A stretch of 64,000 bases of DNA, from positions 1-64,000 of the forward strand of contig JADKIQ010000002.1 of assembly GCA_016721245.1 (NCBI GenBank), in the 5' to 3' direction. Below are positions 17,089 to 24,309 of the stretch, piece after piece. How positions within the stretch are numbered: position 1 is the first letter of the stretch; each line of letters opens with the position of its first letter. The DNA comes from Sphingobacteriales bacterium (GTDB lineage: Bacteria > Bacteroidota > Bacteroidia > Chitinophagales > JADIYW01). The notes beneath the pieces are model-generated. The model saw only the letters and a list, made by a program, of their open reading frames with translations. It was not told the DNA's origin and did no database searches. Made by a program: the position numbers and the translations under genes.

Positions 17089-18837
17089 TTATAAAGTCGT
17101 CTTAATATTCAACTCTTTCATCTGCTTCTCATCAATCGTACTCGGTGAATCCAGCATCACGTCTCTTCCTGAATTATTTTTAGGGAAGGCAATAAAGTCA
17201 CGAATGGTTTCCACGCTGTTCAACACCGCACATAATCTGTCAAAACCGAAAGCTAAACCACCGTGTGGTGGTGCGCCGTATTCAAACGCATTCATTAAAA
17301 AACCAAATTGCTTCTGCGCTTCTTCATCCGTAAAACCTAAGCGTTTGAACATTTCTGCTTGTAAGCCTTTGTCGTAAATACGAATAGAGCCACCGCCCAC
17401 TTCCACGCCATTAATCGCTAAGTCGTACGCATCCGCACGCACGCGCGCAGGATCTGTATACAAGAAGTCGATGTCTTCTTTTTTAGGTGAAGTAAACGGA
17501 TGGTGCATCGCAAACCAGCGATTGTCTTCTTCGATGAATTCCAATAAAGGAAAATCCAATACCCACAAAGGTTTGAAATCATCTTTCTTGCGCAAACCCA
17601 AACGGTTGCCCATTTCCAAACGTAATTCATTCATTTGTTTGCGCACTTTATCTGTATTGCCACACAACACCAGCAACAAGTCGCCTTGTTTCATGCCGGC
17701 TTTTTCTGCCCACAATTTCAGTTCATCTTCATTGTAAAATTTATCGACAGAAGATTTTAAAGTACCGTCGTTGTTGTATCTCAGGTAAATCAATCCGGTC
17801 GCACCAATTTGCGGACGTTTAACAAAGTCCGTCAGTTCATCCAGTTGCTTGCGGGTATATTCCGCGGCATTTTCTGCATTGATACCAATCACCAGTTCTG
17901 CATTGTCAAACACGCCAAAGCCTTTTCCTTTCACCAAATCGTTCATTTCGATGAACTCCATACCGAATCTGATATCCGGCTTGTCGCTGCCGTAGATGCG
18001 CATCGCATCGTCATATTGCATACGCGGGAAGTCACCACCCAACTCTATGCCTTTCACCGTTTTAAAAACATGCTTAATCAAGCCTTCAAACATATTCAAA
18101 ATATCTTCCTGCTCAACAAATGCCATTTCGCAGTCTATCTGTGTAAACTCCGGTTGTCTGTCGGCACGCAAATCCTCATCTCTGAAACAACGTGTAATCT
18201 GATAGTATTTATCAAAACCGGAAACCATCAGCAATTGCTTAAAGGTTTGCGGCGATTGCGGCAATGCGTAAAATTGTCCCGGATTCATTCTGGACGGAAC
18301 CACAAAGTCGCGCGCGCCTTCCGGAGTAGATTTTATTAGGAAAGGCGTTTCAATATCTAAGAAACCGTTCGTATTTAAGTACGTTCTTACTTCGTGTCCC
18401 ACTTTGTGACGGAAGATAATTTTTTCCTGCACTTCATTTCTGCGCAAGTCTAAGTAACGATATTGCATGCGGATATCATCGCCGCCATCGGTTTCATTTT
18501 CGATGGTAAATGGGGGTGTTTTGGATTCAGATAAAATTCTCACATCACTTACTAAAATCTCAATATCGCCGGTTGGATTTTTTGGATTTTTGTTAGAGCG
18601 TTCTACCACGGTTCCTTCCGCCTGAATAACAAACTCACGACCCAAACGTTTCGCTCTGTCGAACAGTAAATTATTGGTGTTGTTATTGAATACGATTTGT
18701 GTGATTCCATATCTGTCACGCACATCCAGAAATAAAAGTTCACCAAAGTTACGGCTGGTTTGTACCCAACCTGAAAGCTGAACCTGTTTGTTCACGTCTG
18801 TAATTCTCAATTCTCCGCAAGTGTGACTTCTGTACAT
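17089..18837 (-). CDS. aspS: Aspartate--tRNA ligase
   Basis: A 582-residue class II synthetase that charges tRNA-Asp, cytoplasmic and essential. An N-terminal OB-fold anticodon-binding domain (residues 1-110) contains LSGWVQTSRNFGELLFLDVRD. The catalytic core has PTFKQLLMVSGFDKYYQI and the motif 2 region RCFRDEDLRADRQPEFTQ. A bacterial GAD insertion lies in the middle (KRPQIGATGLIYL onward). Motif 3 is GLAFGFDRLCA. The start at 18837 (MYRSHTCGEL) is the family start; an upstream ATG at 18894 adds residues encoded by a simple-sequence repeat. The bacterial GAD-type form is usually discriminating or not depending on residues I cannot judge here. Confidence 0.96.
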   Translation of the reverse strand: MYRSHTCGELRITDVNKQVQLSGWVQTSRNFGELLFLDVRDRYGITQIVFNNNTNNLLFDRAKRLGREFVIQAEGTVVERSNKNPKNPTGDIEILVSDVRILSESKTPPFTIENETDGGDDIRMQYRYLDLRRNEVQEKIIFRHKVGHEVRTYLNTNGFLDIETPFLIKSTPEGARDFVVPSRMNPGQFYALPQSPQTFKQLLMVSGFDKYYQITRCFRDEDLRADRQPEFTQIDCEMAFVEQEDILNMFEGLIKHVFKTVKGIELGGDFPRMQYDDAMRIYGSDKPDIRFGMEFIEMNDLVKGKGFGVFDNAELVIGINAENAAEYTRKQLDELTDFVKRPQIGATGLIYLRYNNDGTLKSSVDKFYNEDELKLWAEKAGMKQGDLLLVLCGNTDKVRKQMNELRLEMGNRLGLRKKDDFKPLWVLDFPLLEFIEEDNRWFAMHHPFTSPKKEDIDFLYTDPARVRADAYDLAINGVEVGGGSIRIYDKGLQAEMFKRLGFTDEEAQKQFGFLMNAFEYGAPPHGGLAFGFDRLCAVLNSVETIRDFIAFPKNNSGRDVMLDSPSTIDEKQMKELNIKTTL

Positions 18838-18844
18838 TTTTTTA

Positions 18845-18886
18845 GTATTAAGTAGTAAGTAATAAGTAGTAAGTGTTATTACTACA
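18845..18886. repeat. Low-complexity TAGTAAGTAATAAG-type repeat upstream of aspS
   Basis: A run of near-repeats of AAGTAGTAAGTAATAAG sits immediately upstream of the aspS start codon. Similar tracts lie at 21141-21172, 37126-37158 and 38349-38386, always in a gap just before a start codon. They are simple-sequence DNA of unknown role. Confidence 0.6.
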
Positions 18887-18937
18887 GTATACAAAAATAA
18901 GAAGATAAATATTAAATAGAGGTTAATGTTATAGCAA

Positions 18938-18970
18938 AAAAAAGGCTTCTGAGAAAACTCAGAAGCCTGA
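18938..18970 (-). terminator. Intrinsic terminator of ppk2
   Basis: A perfect 11-bp stem, AGGCTTCTGAG (18943-18953) and CTCAGAAGCCT (18958-18968), with a 4-base loop. Read on the minus strand it is followed by a run of T, 25 bases after the ppk2 stop. Confidence 0.92.
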
Positions 18971-18992
18971 ACTTCAAGATACTTGGTTAGTA

Positions 18993-19985
18993 TTAATCTA
19001 CCGATGCCGCATTTCTGTGGAATCGTGTGATGATATTTGGATTTGGATGCAATGGAACTGCGGTATTGTCTTTTCCTTCATAAGGAATAATAGATAAGAC
19101 ATAACGAATACTTTCCAATCGTGCTTTCTGCTTATTATTGGCTTTTACGATAATCCACGGACTGAATGAAGTATGCGTTTTGCTAAACATAGTTTCTTTG
19201 TATTTGGTATAAATATCCCATTTGTCCTGCGCCTGCATATCTACCGGACTCAGTTTCCATTGTTTCAACGGATTTGCTTTTCTGGAACTGAAACGACGCA
19301 GCTGTTCTTCTTTTGCAATAGAAAACCAGAATTTAATGATGATGATACCGTCTTCATATAACATATGTTCCAGTTCAGGAACTTGCTGCATGAAAATATT
19401 ATACTGGCTGGTGGTGCAGAATCCGTTCACAGGTTCCACCACTGCGCGGTTGTACCAGCTTCTGTCGAAAAAGACAATTTCACCTTTATTCGGAAGTTGG
19501 CGTGTATAACGCTGAAAATACCATTGTCCGCGTTCTTCTTCGGTTGGTTTTGGCAATGCCACCACACGCATGGCACGTGGATTCAAATGTTCTGTAAAAC
19601 GACGAATGGTGCCGCCTTTTCCTGCCGCATCGCGCCCTTCAAACAAGATGGCAATGCGTGCCCCTTTTTCCTGTACCCAACGTTGTAATTTCACCAATTC
19701 TATCTGAAGTTTTTCCAGTTCTTCTTCATATTTAATAGCATCCACCAACTTTTTTGGATTGGAGTTATTGCTTACCAGTAAATCAGATAAATCTTTCTTA
19801 GAGCGCAGGTTTTGCAAATCACCCAGCGAGATAGTTTGATTTTCTGCGCTTTCATTCAATATGGTTGCTGCAGTATTTTCGATAAGCGTATCTTTAGGAA
19901 CAGTGTTCGTTGCTGTTTTCTTTACGGTAGCTTGTCTTTTAACCGGCGCTTTGGCCGCTGTTGCTGTTGATTTTTTTAATGCCAT
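18993..19985 (-). CDS. Polyphosphate kinase 2 family protein
   Basis: 330 residues, with a variable Ala/Lys-rich N-terminus of about 75 residues and then the PPK2 P-loop kinase core. The Walker A-like motif is FEGRDAAGKGGTIRRF near 119-134, and the Walker B/lid motif is FFDRSWYNRAVVEPV. PPK2 enzymes use polyphosphate to phosphorylate nucleoside di- or monophosphates, or run in reverse. The single-domain length fits class I or II rather than the two-domain type. The start at 19985 (MALKKST) is chosen over 20054. The upstream region has tandem dyad repeats at 20048-20105. Confidence 0.92.
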   Translation of the reverse strand: MALKKSTATAAKAPVKRQATVKKTATNTVPKDTLIENTAATILNESAENQTISLGDLQNLRSKKDLSDLLVSNNSNPKKLVDAIKYEEELEKLQIELVKLQRWVQEKGARIAILFEGRDAAGKGGTIRRFTEHLNPRAMRVVALPKPTEEERGQWYFQRYTRQLPNKGEIVFFDRSWYNRAVVEPVNGFCTTSQYNIFMQQVPELEHMLYEDGIIIIKFWFSIAKEEQLRRFSSRKANPLKQWKLSPVDMQAQDKWDIYTKYKETMFSKTHTSFSPWIIVKANNKQKARLESIRYVLSIIPYEGKDNTAVPLHPNPNIITRFHRNAASVD

Positions 19986-20047
19986 ACGTGTGTGTTTTAA
20001 GATTGAAAATAATCTTATAAAACTCGCGTTTTGGTCATTGGAATAAC

Positions 20048-20105
20048 ATGACAATTATCATTTTACAGGATGACAATTATCATTTTACAGGATGATAATT
20101 ATTAG
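20048..20105. promoter_or_regulatory. Tandem 22-bp repeats carrying TGA-N6-TCA dyads upstream of ppk2
   Basis: Two exact 22-bp copies (20048-20069 and 20070-20091), beginning ATGACAATTATCAT and ending TTTTACAGG, are followed by a partial third (20092-20105). Each holds an imperfect palindrome, TGA-N6-TCA, with the half-site spacing of CRP/FNR-type regulators. The array lies 63-120 bases upstream of the ppk2 start and downstream of the fcl stop, so ppk2 is the likely target. Confidence 0.6.
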
Positions 20106-20144
20106 TGCATTTAAAAAGGAAAAGAGATAGATTAAAGTATAAAA

Positions 20145-21098
20145 TTATGCTTTATACTTATTGATAATGGTATCGTAATTTTCAGAAAACTCTTTATAAA
20201 CAGATTCAATACCGTCTCGTAAGCTAATCGTATGTTTCCAGCCTAAATCGTGAATTTTAGAAACATCCGTAAGCTTGCGTGGTGTGCCGTCCGGTTTGGT
20301 GGTGTCGTGTACAATTTCGCCTTCGTAGCCAACAATTTCTTTCACCAATAAAGCTAAATCTTTGATGGTGATTTCTACGCCGCTGCCGCAGTTTACAAAT
20401 TCCAAACCGTCGTAATTCAGCATTAAAAAATATAAGGCATTTGCCAAATCATCTGCGTGCAAAAATTCTCTGAAAGGAGAGCCTGTTCCCCACATCACCA
20501 CTTCAGGTACATTATTCATTTTTGCTTCGTGAAACTTGCGAATCAATGCCGGCAATACGTGAGAATTATTTAAATCGTAATTGTCATTCTGACCATACAT
20601 ATTGGTCGGCATCGCAGAAATAAAATCACAGCCATACTGACGCTTGTAGTTTTCACACAGTTTTATACCGGCTATTTTTGCAATCGCATAAGGCTCATTG
20701 GTTTCTTCCAGAACACCACTTAATAAGTAAGATTCTTTCAGCGGTTGCGGTGCCATTTTAGGATAAATACAAGTACTTCCCAGAAACAATAATTTTTTTA
20801 CCTTATGCACGAATGCGGCATGTATCACATTGCATTCAATCATCAGGTTTTCATACAGGAAGTCGGCACGATATACGTTGTTGGCATTGATGCCGCCTAC
20901 TCTTGCTGCTGCTACAAATACATAATCCGGTTTATTGGCTTCAAACCATTCGTTTACAGCTGCCTGATTAATTAAGTTTACTTCTTTAGAAGAAGCTGTC
21001 AGTATATTGGTATGTCCTTCCGCTTTTAATTTGCGTACAATGGCAGAACCCACCATTCCGTTGTGTCCTGCTACATATATTTTGGAATCTTTTTGCAT
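20145..21098 (-). CDS. fcl: GDP-L-fucose synthase
   Basis: A 317-residue short-chain dehydrogenase/epimerase converting GDP-4-keto-6-deoxy-mannose to GDP-L-fucose with NADPH. The Rossmann motif is VAGHNGMVGSAI at about residues 8-19, with the family GSTCIYPKMAPQP. The YxxxK pair is in EPYAIAKIAG, and the SCIYP and NMYG segments are in place. The start at 21098 (MQKDSKIYVAG) matches the family; an ATG 18 bases upstream is possible. It follows gmd by about 75 bases on the same strand, which makes the two-step fucose pathway complete and points to surface polysaccharide. Confidence 0.95.
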   Translation of the reverse strand: MQKDSKIYVAGHNGMVGSAIVRKLKAEGHTNILTASSKEVNLINQAAVNEWFEANKPDYVFVAAARVGGINANNVYRADFLYENLMIECNVIHAAFVHKVKKLLFLGSTCIYPKMAPQPLKESYLLSGVLEETNEPYAIAKIAGIKLCENYKRQYGCDFISAMPTNMYGQNDNYDLNNSHVLPALIRKFHEAKMNNVPEVVMWGTGSPFREFLHADDLANALYFLMLNYDGLEFVNCGSGVEITIKDLALLVKEIVGYEGEIVHDTTKPDGTPRKLTDVSKIHDLGWKHTISLRDGIESVYKEFSENYDTIINKYKA

Positions 21099-21140
21099 AA
21101 AATAGTGATAAAGCATGAGTGGTAAGTTATAATAAATATC

Positions 21141-21172
21141 TTACTACTTATTACTTACTACTTACTACTAAT
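21141..21172. repeat. Low-complexity TTACTACTTATTACTTACTAC tract between gmd and fcl
   Basis: A simple-sequence tract of the same kind as upstream of aspS, but in the opposite orientation relative to the following gene. It lies between the gmd stop and the fcl start. Confidence 0.55.
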
Positions 21173-22285
21173 TTATTCGTGATAATTAAAGATTTTGTGA
21201 CCGCCTTCCAGTAAGTATTTGTCGCGCTCAAATAATTTGATGTCGTGCTCCATCATATCTTTTACTAAAGAAGCTAAGTCATGCTTAGGATACCAGCCTA
21301 ATTTGGTGTTGGATTTAGTCGGATCTCCGATTAATAAATCCACTTCGGTAGGACGGAAATATCTCGGGTCAATTGCCACTACTTCTCTGCCAACTTCCAC
21401 CTGATAAGCCGGATTTGAACAGGATTTGATATACCCTTTTTCTTCTACGCCGGTTCCTTTAAATTCTACTTCAATACCTACTTCTTTGAACGACATTCTC
21501 ACAAACTCACGTACTTCGGTGGTTTTTCCGGTAGCAATTACATAATCATCCGGTTCAGGCTGTTGTAAGATTAAATACATCGCTTCCACATAATCTTTCG
21601 CATGGCCCCAGTCGCGTTTTGCATTTAAGTTTCCTAAGTACAATTTATCCTGTAAGCCTAAAGCAATTTTAGAAACAGCACGGGTGATTTTGCGCGTTAC
21701 AAACGTTTCACCGCGTAAAGGCGATTCGTGGTTAAATAAAATTCCGTTACAAGCATAAATGCCGTACGCTTCGCGGTAGTTTACCGTAATCCAGTAGCCG
21801 TACATTTTTGCCACGGCATACGGAGAGCGCGGATAGAAAGGTGTTTTTTCCGATTGCGGAATTTCCTGTACTTTTCCGTACAACTCAGACGTGGATGCCT
21901 GATATATTTTAGTTTTGTTTTCTAGTTTCAGAATACGGATGGCTTCCAGTAAACGCAGAGAACCTACTGCATCTACGTTCGCCGTGTACTCAGGAGTATC
22001 AAAAGACACTTTTACGTGACTCATCGCACCTAAGTTGTAGATTTCGTCCGGCTGTACCTGCTGAATAATACGAATCAGGTTCGTAGAATCAGATAAATCG
22101 CCGAAATGCAGTACGAAATTACGGTTGTCGATATGCGGATCCTGGTATAAATGGTCAATTCTGTCGGTATTGAACAAAGAAGAACGGCGTTTGATACCGT
22201 GTACTTCATAGCCTTTTTTTAGTAACAACTCCGCTAAATAAGCGCCATCTTGTCCTGTGATACCTGTAATAAGTGCTTTTTTCAT
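21173..22285 (-). CDS. gmd: GDP-mannose 4,6-dehydratase
   Basis: A 370-residue dehydratase making GDP-4-keto-6-deoxy-D-mannose, the first committed step to GDP-fucose. It begins with the NAD(P)-binding motif GITGQDGAYLAELLLKKGY, then GIKRRSSLFNTDRIDHLY. The catalytic region carries ASTSELYG and the Tyr and Lys of SPYAVAKMYGYW, and FNHESPLRGETFVTRKI is typical of Gmd. It starts its own transcript, with a perfect -7 element upstream, and is followed by fcl. Confidence 0.97.
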   Translation of the reverse strand: MKKALITGITGQDGAYLAELLLKKGYEVHGIKRRSSLFNTDRIDHLYQDPHIDNRNFVLHFGDLSDSTNLIRIIQQVQPDEIYNLGAMSHVKVSFDTPEYTANVDAVGSLRLLEAIRILKLENKTKIYQASTSELYGKVQEIPQSEKTPFYPRSPYAVAKMYGYWITVNYREAYGIYACNGILFNHESPLRGETFVTRKITRAVSKIALGLQDKLYLGNLNAKRDWGHAKDYVEAMYLILQQPEPDDYVIATGKTTEVREFVRMSFKEVGIEVEFKGTGVEEKGYIKSCSNPAYQVEVGREVVAIDPRYFRPTEVDLLIGDPTKSNTKLGWYPKHDLASLVKDMMEHDIKLFERDKYLLEGGHKIFNYHE

Positions 22286-22305
22286 GTATAAAAATTAGAG
22301 AACTG

Positions 22306-22313
22306 CAAAATTA
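22306..22313 (-). promoter_or_regulatory. -7 promoter element of gmd
   Basis: Read on the minus strand this is TAATTTTG, a perfect TAnnTTTG match, 20 bases before the gmd ATG. No clear -33 TTG is seen at the right spacing. Confidence 0.5.
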
Positions 22314-22341
22314 CGCTTTTTTTTCGTTTTTTTGAGGTTAT

Positions 22342-22933
22342 ATGAAGCAAAAATTAGCCATTTTTCTGTCCGGTTCAGGCAGTAATGCCAGAAATATATG
22401 TACGTATTTTAAAAATCACGAGAAAATTGAAGTGGCATTGCTGCTGAGCAATAAGGAAAACTCCGGTGTAAAAGCCATCAGCGAGGAGTTTGGTATTCCA
22501 TATTTTATATTCAACAAAACCCAGTTTTACCAACACGGATGAAGTCATTTTCAAATTGGCAAACTATCAAATCAGCACAGTTGTGCTGGCCGGTTTTTTA
22601 TGGCTGATTCCGGAAAATCTGCTCGATAAATATCCTAACCACATCATCAATATCCATCCGGCCCTGTTGCCGAAATACGGCGGCAAAGGCATGCACGGCA
22701 GGCATGTACACGAAGCGGTTTGGCAAAACAAGGAAACGGAGAGCGGTATCACCATCCATTTGTGCAACAGAGAATACGACAAAGGTGAAGTTTTATTTCA
22801 GACTTCTGTAGCCATAGAGGAAGGCGATACACCGGAAACCATTGCTAAAAAAGTATTAGCCTTGGAACACGAATTTTTCCCGCGCGTGATAGAAGAATAT
22901 TTGTGTGCCGAGTTTGATGATGACTTAGTATAA
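22342..22933 (+). pseudogene. purN: Phosphoribosylglycinamide formyltransferase, frameshifted
   Basis: GAR transformylase of purine synthesis, in two frames. The first 63 codons from 22342 give the N-terminus with the SGSGSNARNI substrate loop and reach NKTQFY. Reading then needs a shift of one base near 22530-22531 (an extra C in TTTTACCAACAC). After it, NTDEVIFKLANY continues in frame to 22933 with the active-site INIHPALLPKYGGKGMHG (Asn and His) and the Asp in YDKGEVLFQ. Apart from this single base the gene looks intact and unworn, so either a sequencing or assembly indel or a very recent mutation is likely. Confidence 0.8.
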
Positions 22934-23110
22934 TTTTAATATTCTCTTAGGGCAAACAAACATCCAATTAATAAGCATTAACTGGAATAAACACAAGACA
23001 TGAAATTTTGTATTGTTTAAAAATTGCTTTGTTAGGATACCCAATATTATTTTCGGAGTGATTGCGTTGCTGCTGATTATACGAGCGCCGAAGTAGGGTT
23101 AACGGTTGAA

Positions 23111-23215
23111 AATTGGCGCTGGTTGTGAAGTGCTTTAGCAAACCGAAACTAACCTTCAAACTAAATTTATTACATATTATTTGCTTTTCCAAATGAACCA
23201 CAACTGACGCCAATT
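23111..23215. repeat. Complex imperfect inverted repeat, integron attC-like or dispersed repeat
   Basis: Arms AATTGGCGCTGGTTGTG (23111-23127) and CACAACTGACGCCAATT (23199-23215) pair at 14 of 17 positions across a 71-base loop. Five bases further lies GTTATACGC. Together these resemble the long folded recombination sites (attC) of cassette arrays, or a mobile repeat family common in Bacteroidota; I cannot tell which. Confidence 0.5.
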
Positions 23216-23219
23216 TTTT

Positions 23220-23235
23220 GTTATACGCAGCTTTA
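23220..23235. repeat. Left 16-bp boundary inverted repeat
   Basis: GTTATACGCAGCTTTA is the reverse complement, at 15 of 16 positions, of the sequence at 23846-23861. The pair encloses the decayed gene. Confidence 0.65.
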
Positions 23236-23362
23236 TTTGTTTTTCATAAAACCAATTGCCACTTTCATTCTTTTAGCAACAATATCATTGCTACTTTTTA
23301 AATCACGATCGTGAGAATTGTTTATTAGACCAATCTTAATGCTGTAACGAAATGCAAAATGT

Positions 23363-23844
23363 TCAAATCCAATTAAGGAAATTCTCACCTATCTTATTTT
23401 CCCAAATGATTTCGCCAACTTCACAATTATTAATCTTTTCTAATTTTATATGCGATGGATTACCTAATAATTCAGTGAGATGATTTCTATTTTGCTGCAT
23501 TCTATCATATCCCTCGTTATCAAACCCGAGAAATTCTTCTACTTGGTCAAAAGAACTTGTTATAGGTTGAAACGACCATTTTAGAACAGTCAACGTAAAA
23601 TTGTTTACCATTTGTTTAGAAGCCTGCACTTTCCTAAAACCATACTGTTCTATCTCAACTAATTGTTTTGTTGTTCACCAAAATTTTCAATTTGTTCATC
23701 ATGCTAGTGACCAAATGGTAAGAATGTAGTTTGTTTCTTCAAATAGAATTCCGTTATTAAGGTTTGTCAAGATTTGATGGATTCTTTCATCTTAATTTTC
23801 TGAATATGGATATTATATGCTGAAATTTCATTGTGCTTAGTCAT
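23363..23844 (-). pseudogene. Decayed gene of unknown function
   Basis: Reading on the minus strand from an ATG at 23844, protein-like sequence can be followed through at least three frame changes or stops. It starts MTKHNEISAYNIH, passes a TGA, then NGILFEETNYILTIWSLA, more stops, then LVEIEQYGFRKVQASKQMVN. It ends in a continuous 88-codon stretch closing with GENFLNWI at 23363. The pieces read on in the same direction and order, which supports a broken gene of about 155-160 codons. I do not recognise the family. Confidence 0.5.
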
Positions 23845-23845
23845 T

Positions 23846-23861
23846 TAAAGTTGCGTATAAC
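23846..23861. repeat. Right 16-bp boundary inverted repeat
   Basis: TAAAGTTGCGTATAAC mirrors 23220-23235 with a single mismatch. It lies directly before the ATG of the decayed minus-strand gene. A small hairpin (TATATGT and ACATATA arms) follows just outside it. Confidence 0.65.
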
Positions 23862-24038
23862 TTGTTTATATGTCTGACAAAATCAAACATATACAACTAA
23901 TTTGGGCAGATATGGATGTTTTTGTCATCCTTTATTCAAATATACTTTTAAAATATTAAACTTCCAATTCATCATAACCAATCTTAGGTAATCTTTAGGA
24001 ACCTATCTCCAAAATGCTGAATTGTCAAAATATCCGTG

Positions 24039-24046
24039 TATTTTTG
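24039..24046 (+). promoter_or_regulatory. -7 promoter element of feoAB
   Basis: TATTTTTG is a perfect TAnnTTTG match, 26 bases before the TTG start of feoA. No well-spaced -33 element is seen. Confidence 0.5.
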
Positions 24047-24072
24047 CTATTTAGATTTAATTTAAATAATCA

Positions 24073-24309
24073 TTGTCCAGCCCTAAAAATATAACGGAAC
24101 TGCAAATCGGAGAAAACGCCGTCATCGGCGAGTTTTCCAATTGTCATGTTGCCTGTAAATTAATGGCAATGGGTTTGCTGCCGGGTTCCTCCATTTCACT
24201 AATGAGAAAAGCTCCGTTTGGCGGTGCTTATTATATCAAAGCAAAAAACCATTATGTAGCCTTGCGCAGCAATGAAGCGCTGAGTGTACTTCTTAGTCCT
24301 GTTCTGTAA
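24073..24309 (+). CDS. feoA: FeoA-family ferrous iron transport accessory protein
   Basis: A 78-residue SH3-like FeoA domain. The family pattern is visible as HVACKLMAMGLLPGSSISLMRKAPFGG in two parts, MAMGLLPGS and APFGGAYYIK, followed by VALRSNEALSVLL. The start codon is TTG at 24073; no ATG exists upstream in frame within reach, and the protein would be too short from an internal Met. The stop overlaps the feoB start by one base (TAATG), so translation is coupled. FeoA assists FeoB in Fe(II) uptake. Confidence 0.88.
   Translation: MSSPKNITELQIGENAVIGEFSNCHVACKLMAMGLLPGSSISLMRKAPFGGAYYIKAKNHYVALRSNEALSVLLSPVL

Larger units (their letters stand above)
22934..24038. other. Accessory segment without intact genes
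   Basis: About 1.1 kb between purN and feoA. It contains a complex inverted repeat at 23111-23228, a decayed minus-strand gene at 23363-23844, and a matching pair of 16-bp inverted boundary sequences at 23220-23235 and 23846-23861. The flanks (22934-23040 and 23900-24030) show nothing else recognisable. An 81-codon reading frame across 22968-23213 lies on the repeat and is not credible as a gene. Confidence 0.6.

Noticed and set aside
20048..20105. Tandem repeats as a CRISPR array
   Set aside because: The copies are directly abutting with no spacers; they are tandem operator-like repeats.
22968..23213. 81-codon minus-strand frame between purN and feoA
   Set aside because: It lies across the imperfect inverted repeat at 23111-23215, so the protein is probably an accident of repeat sequence.
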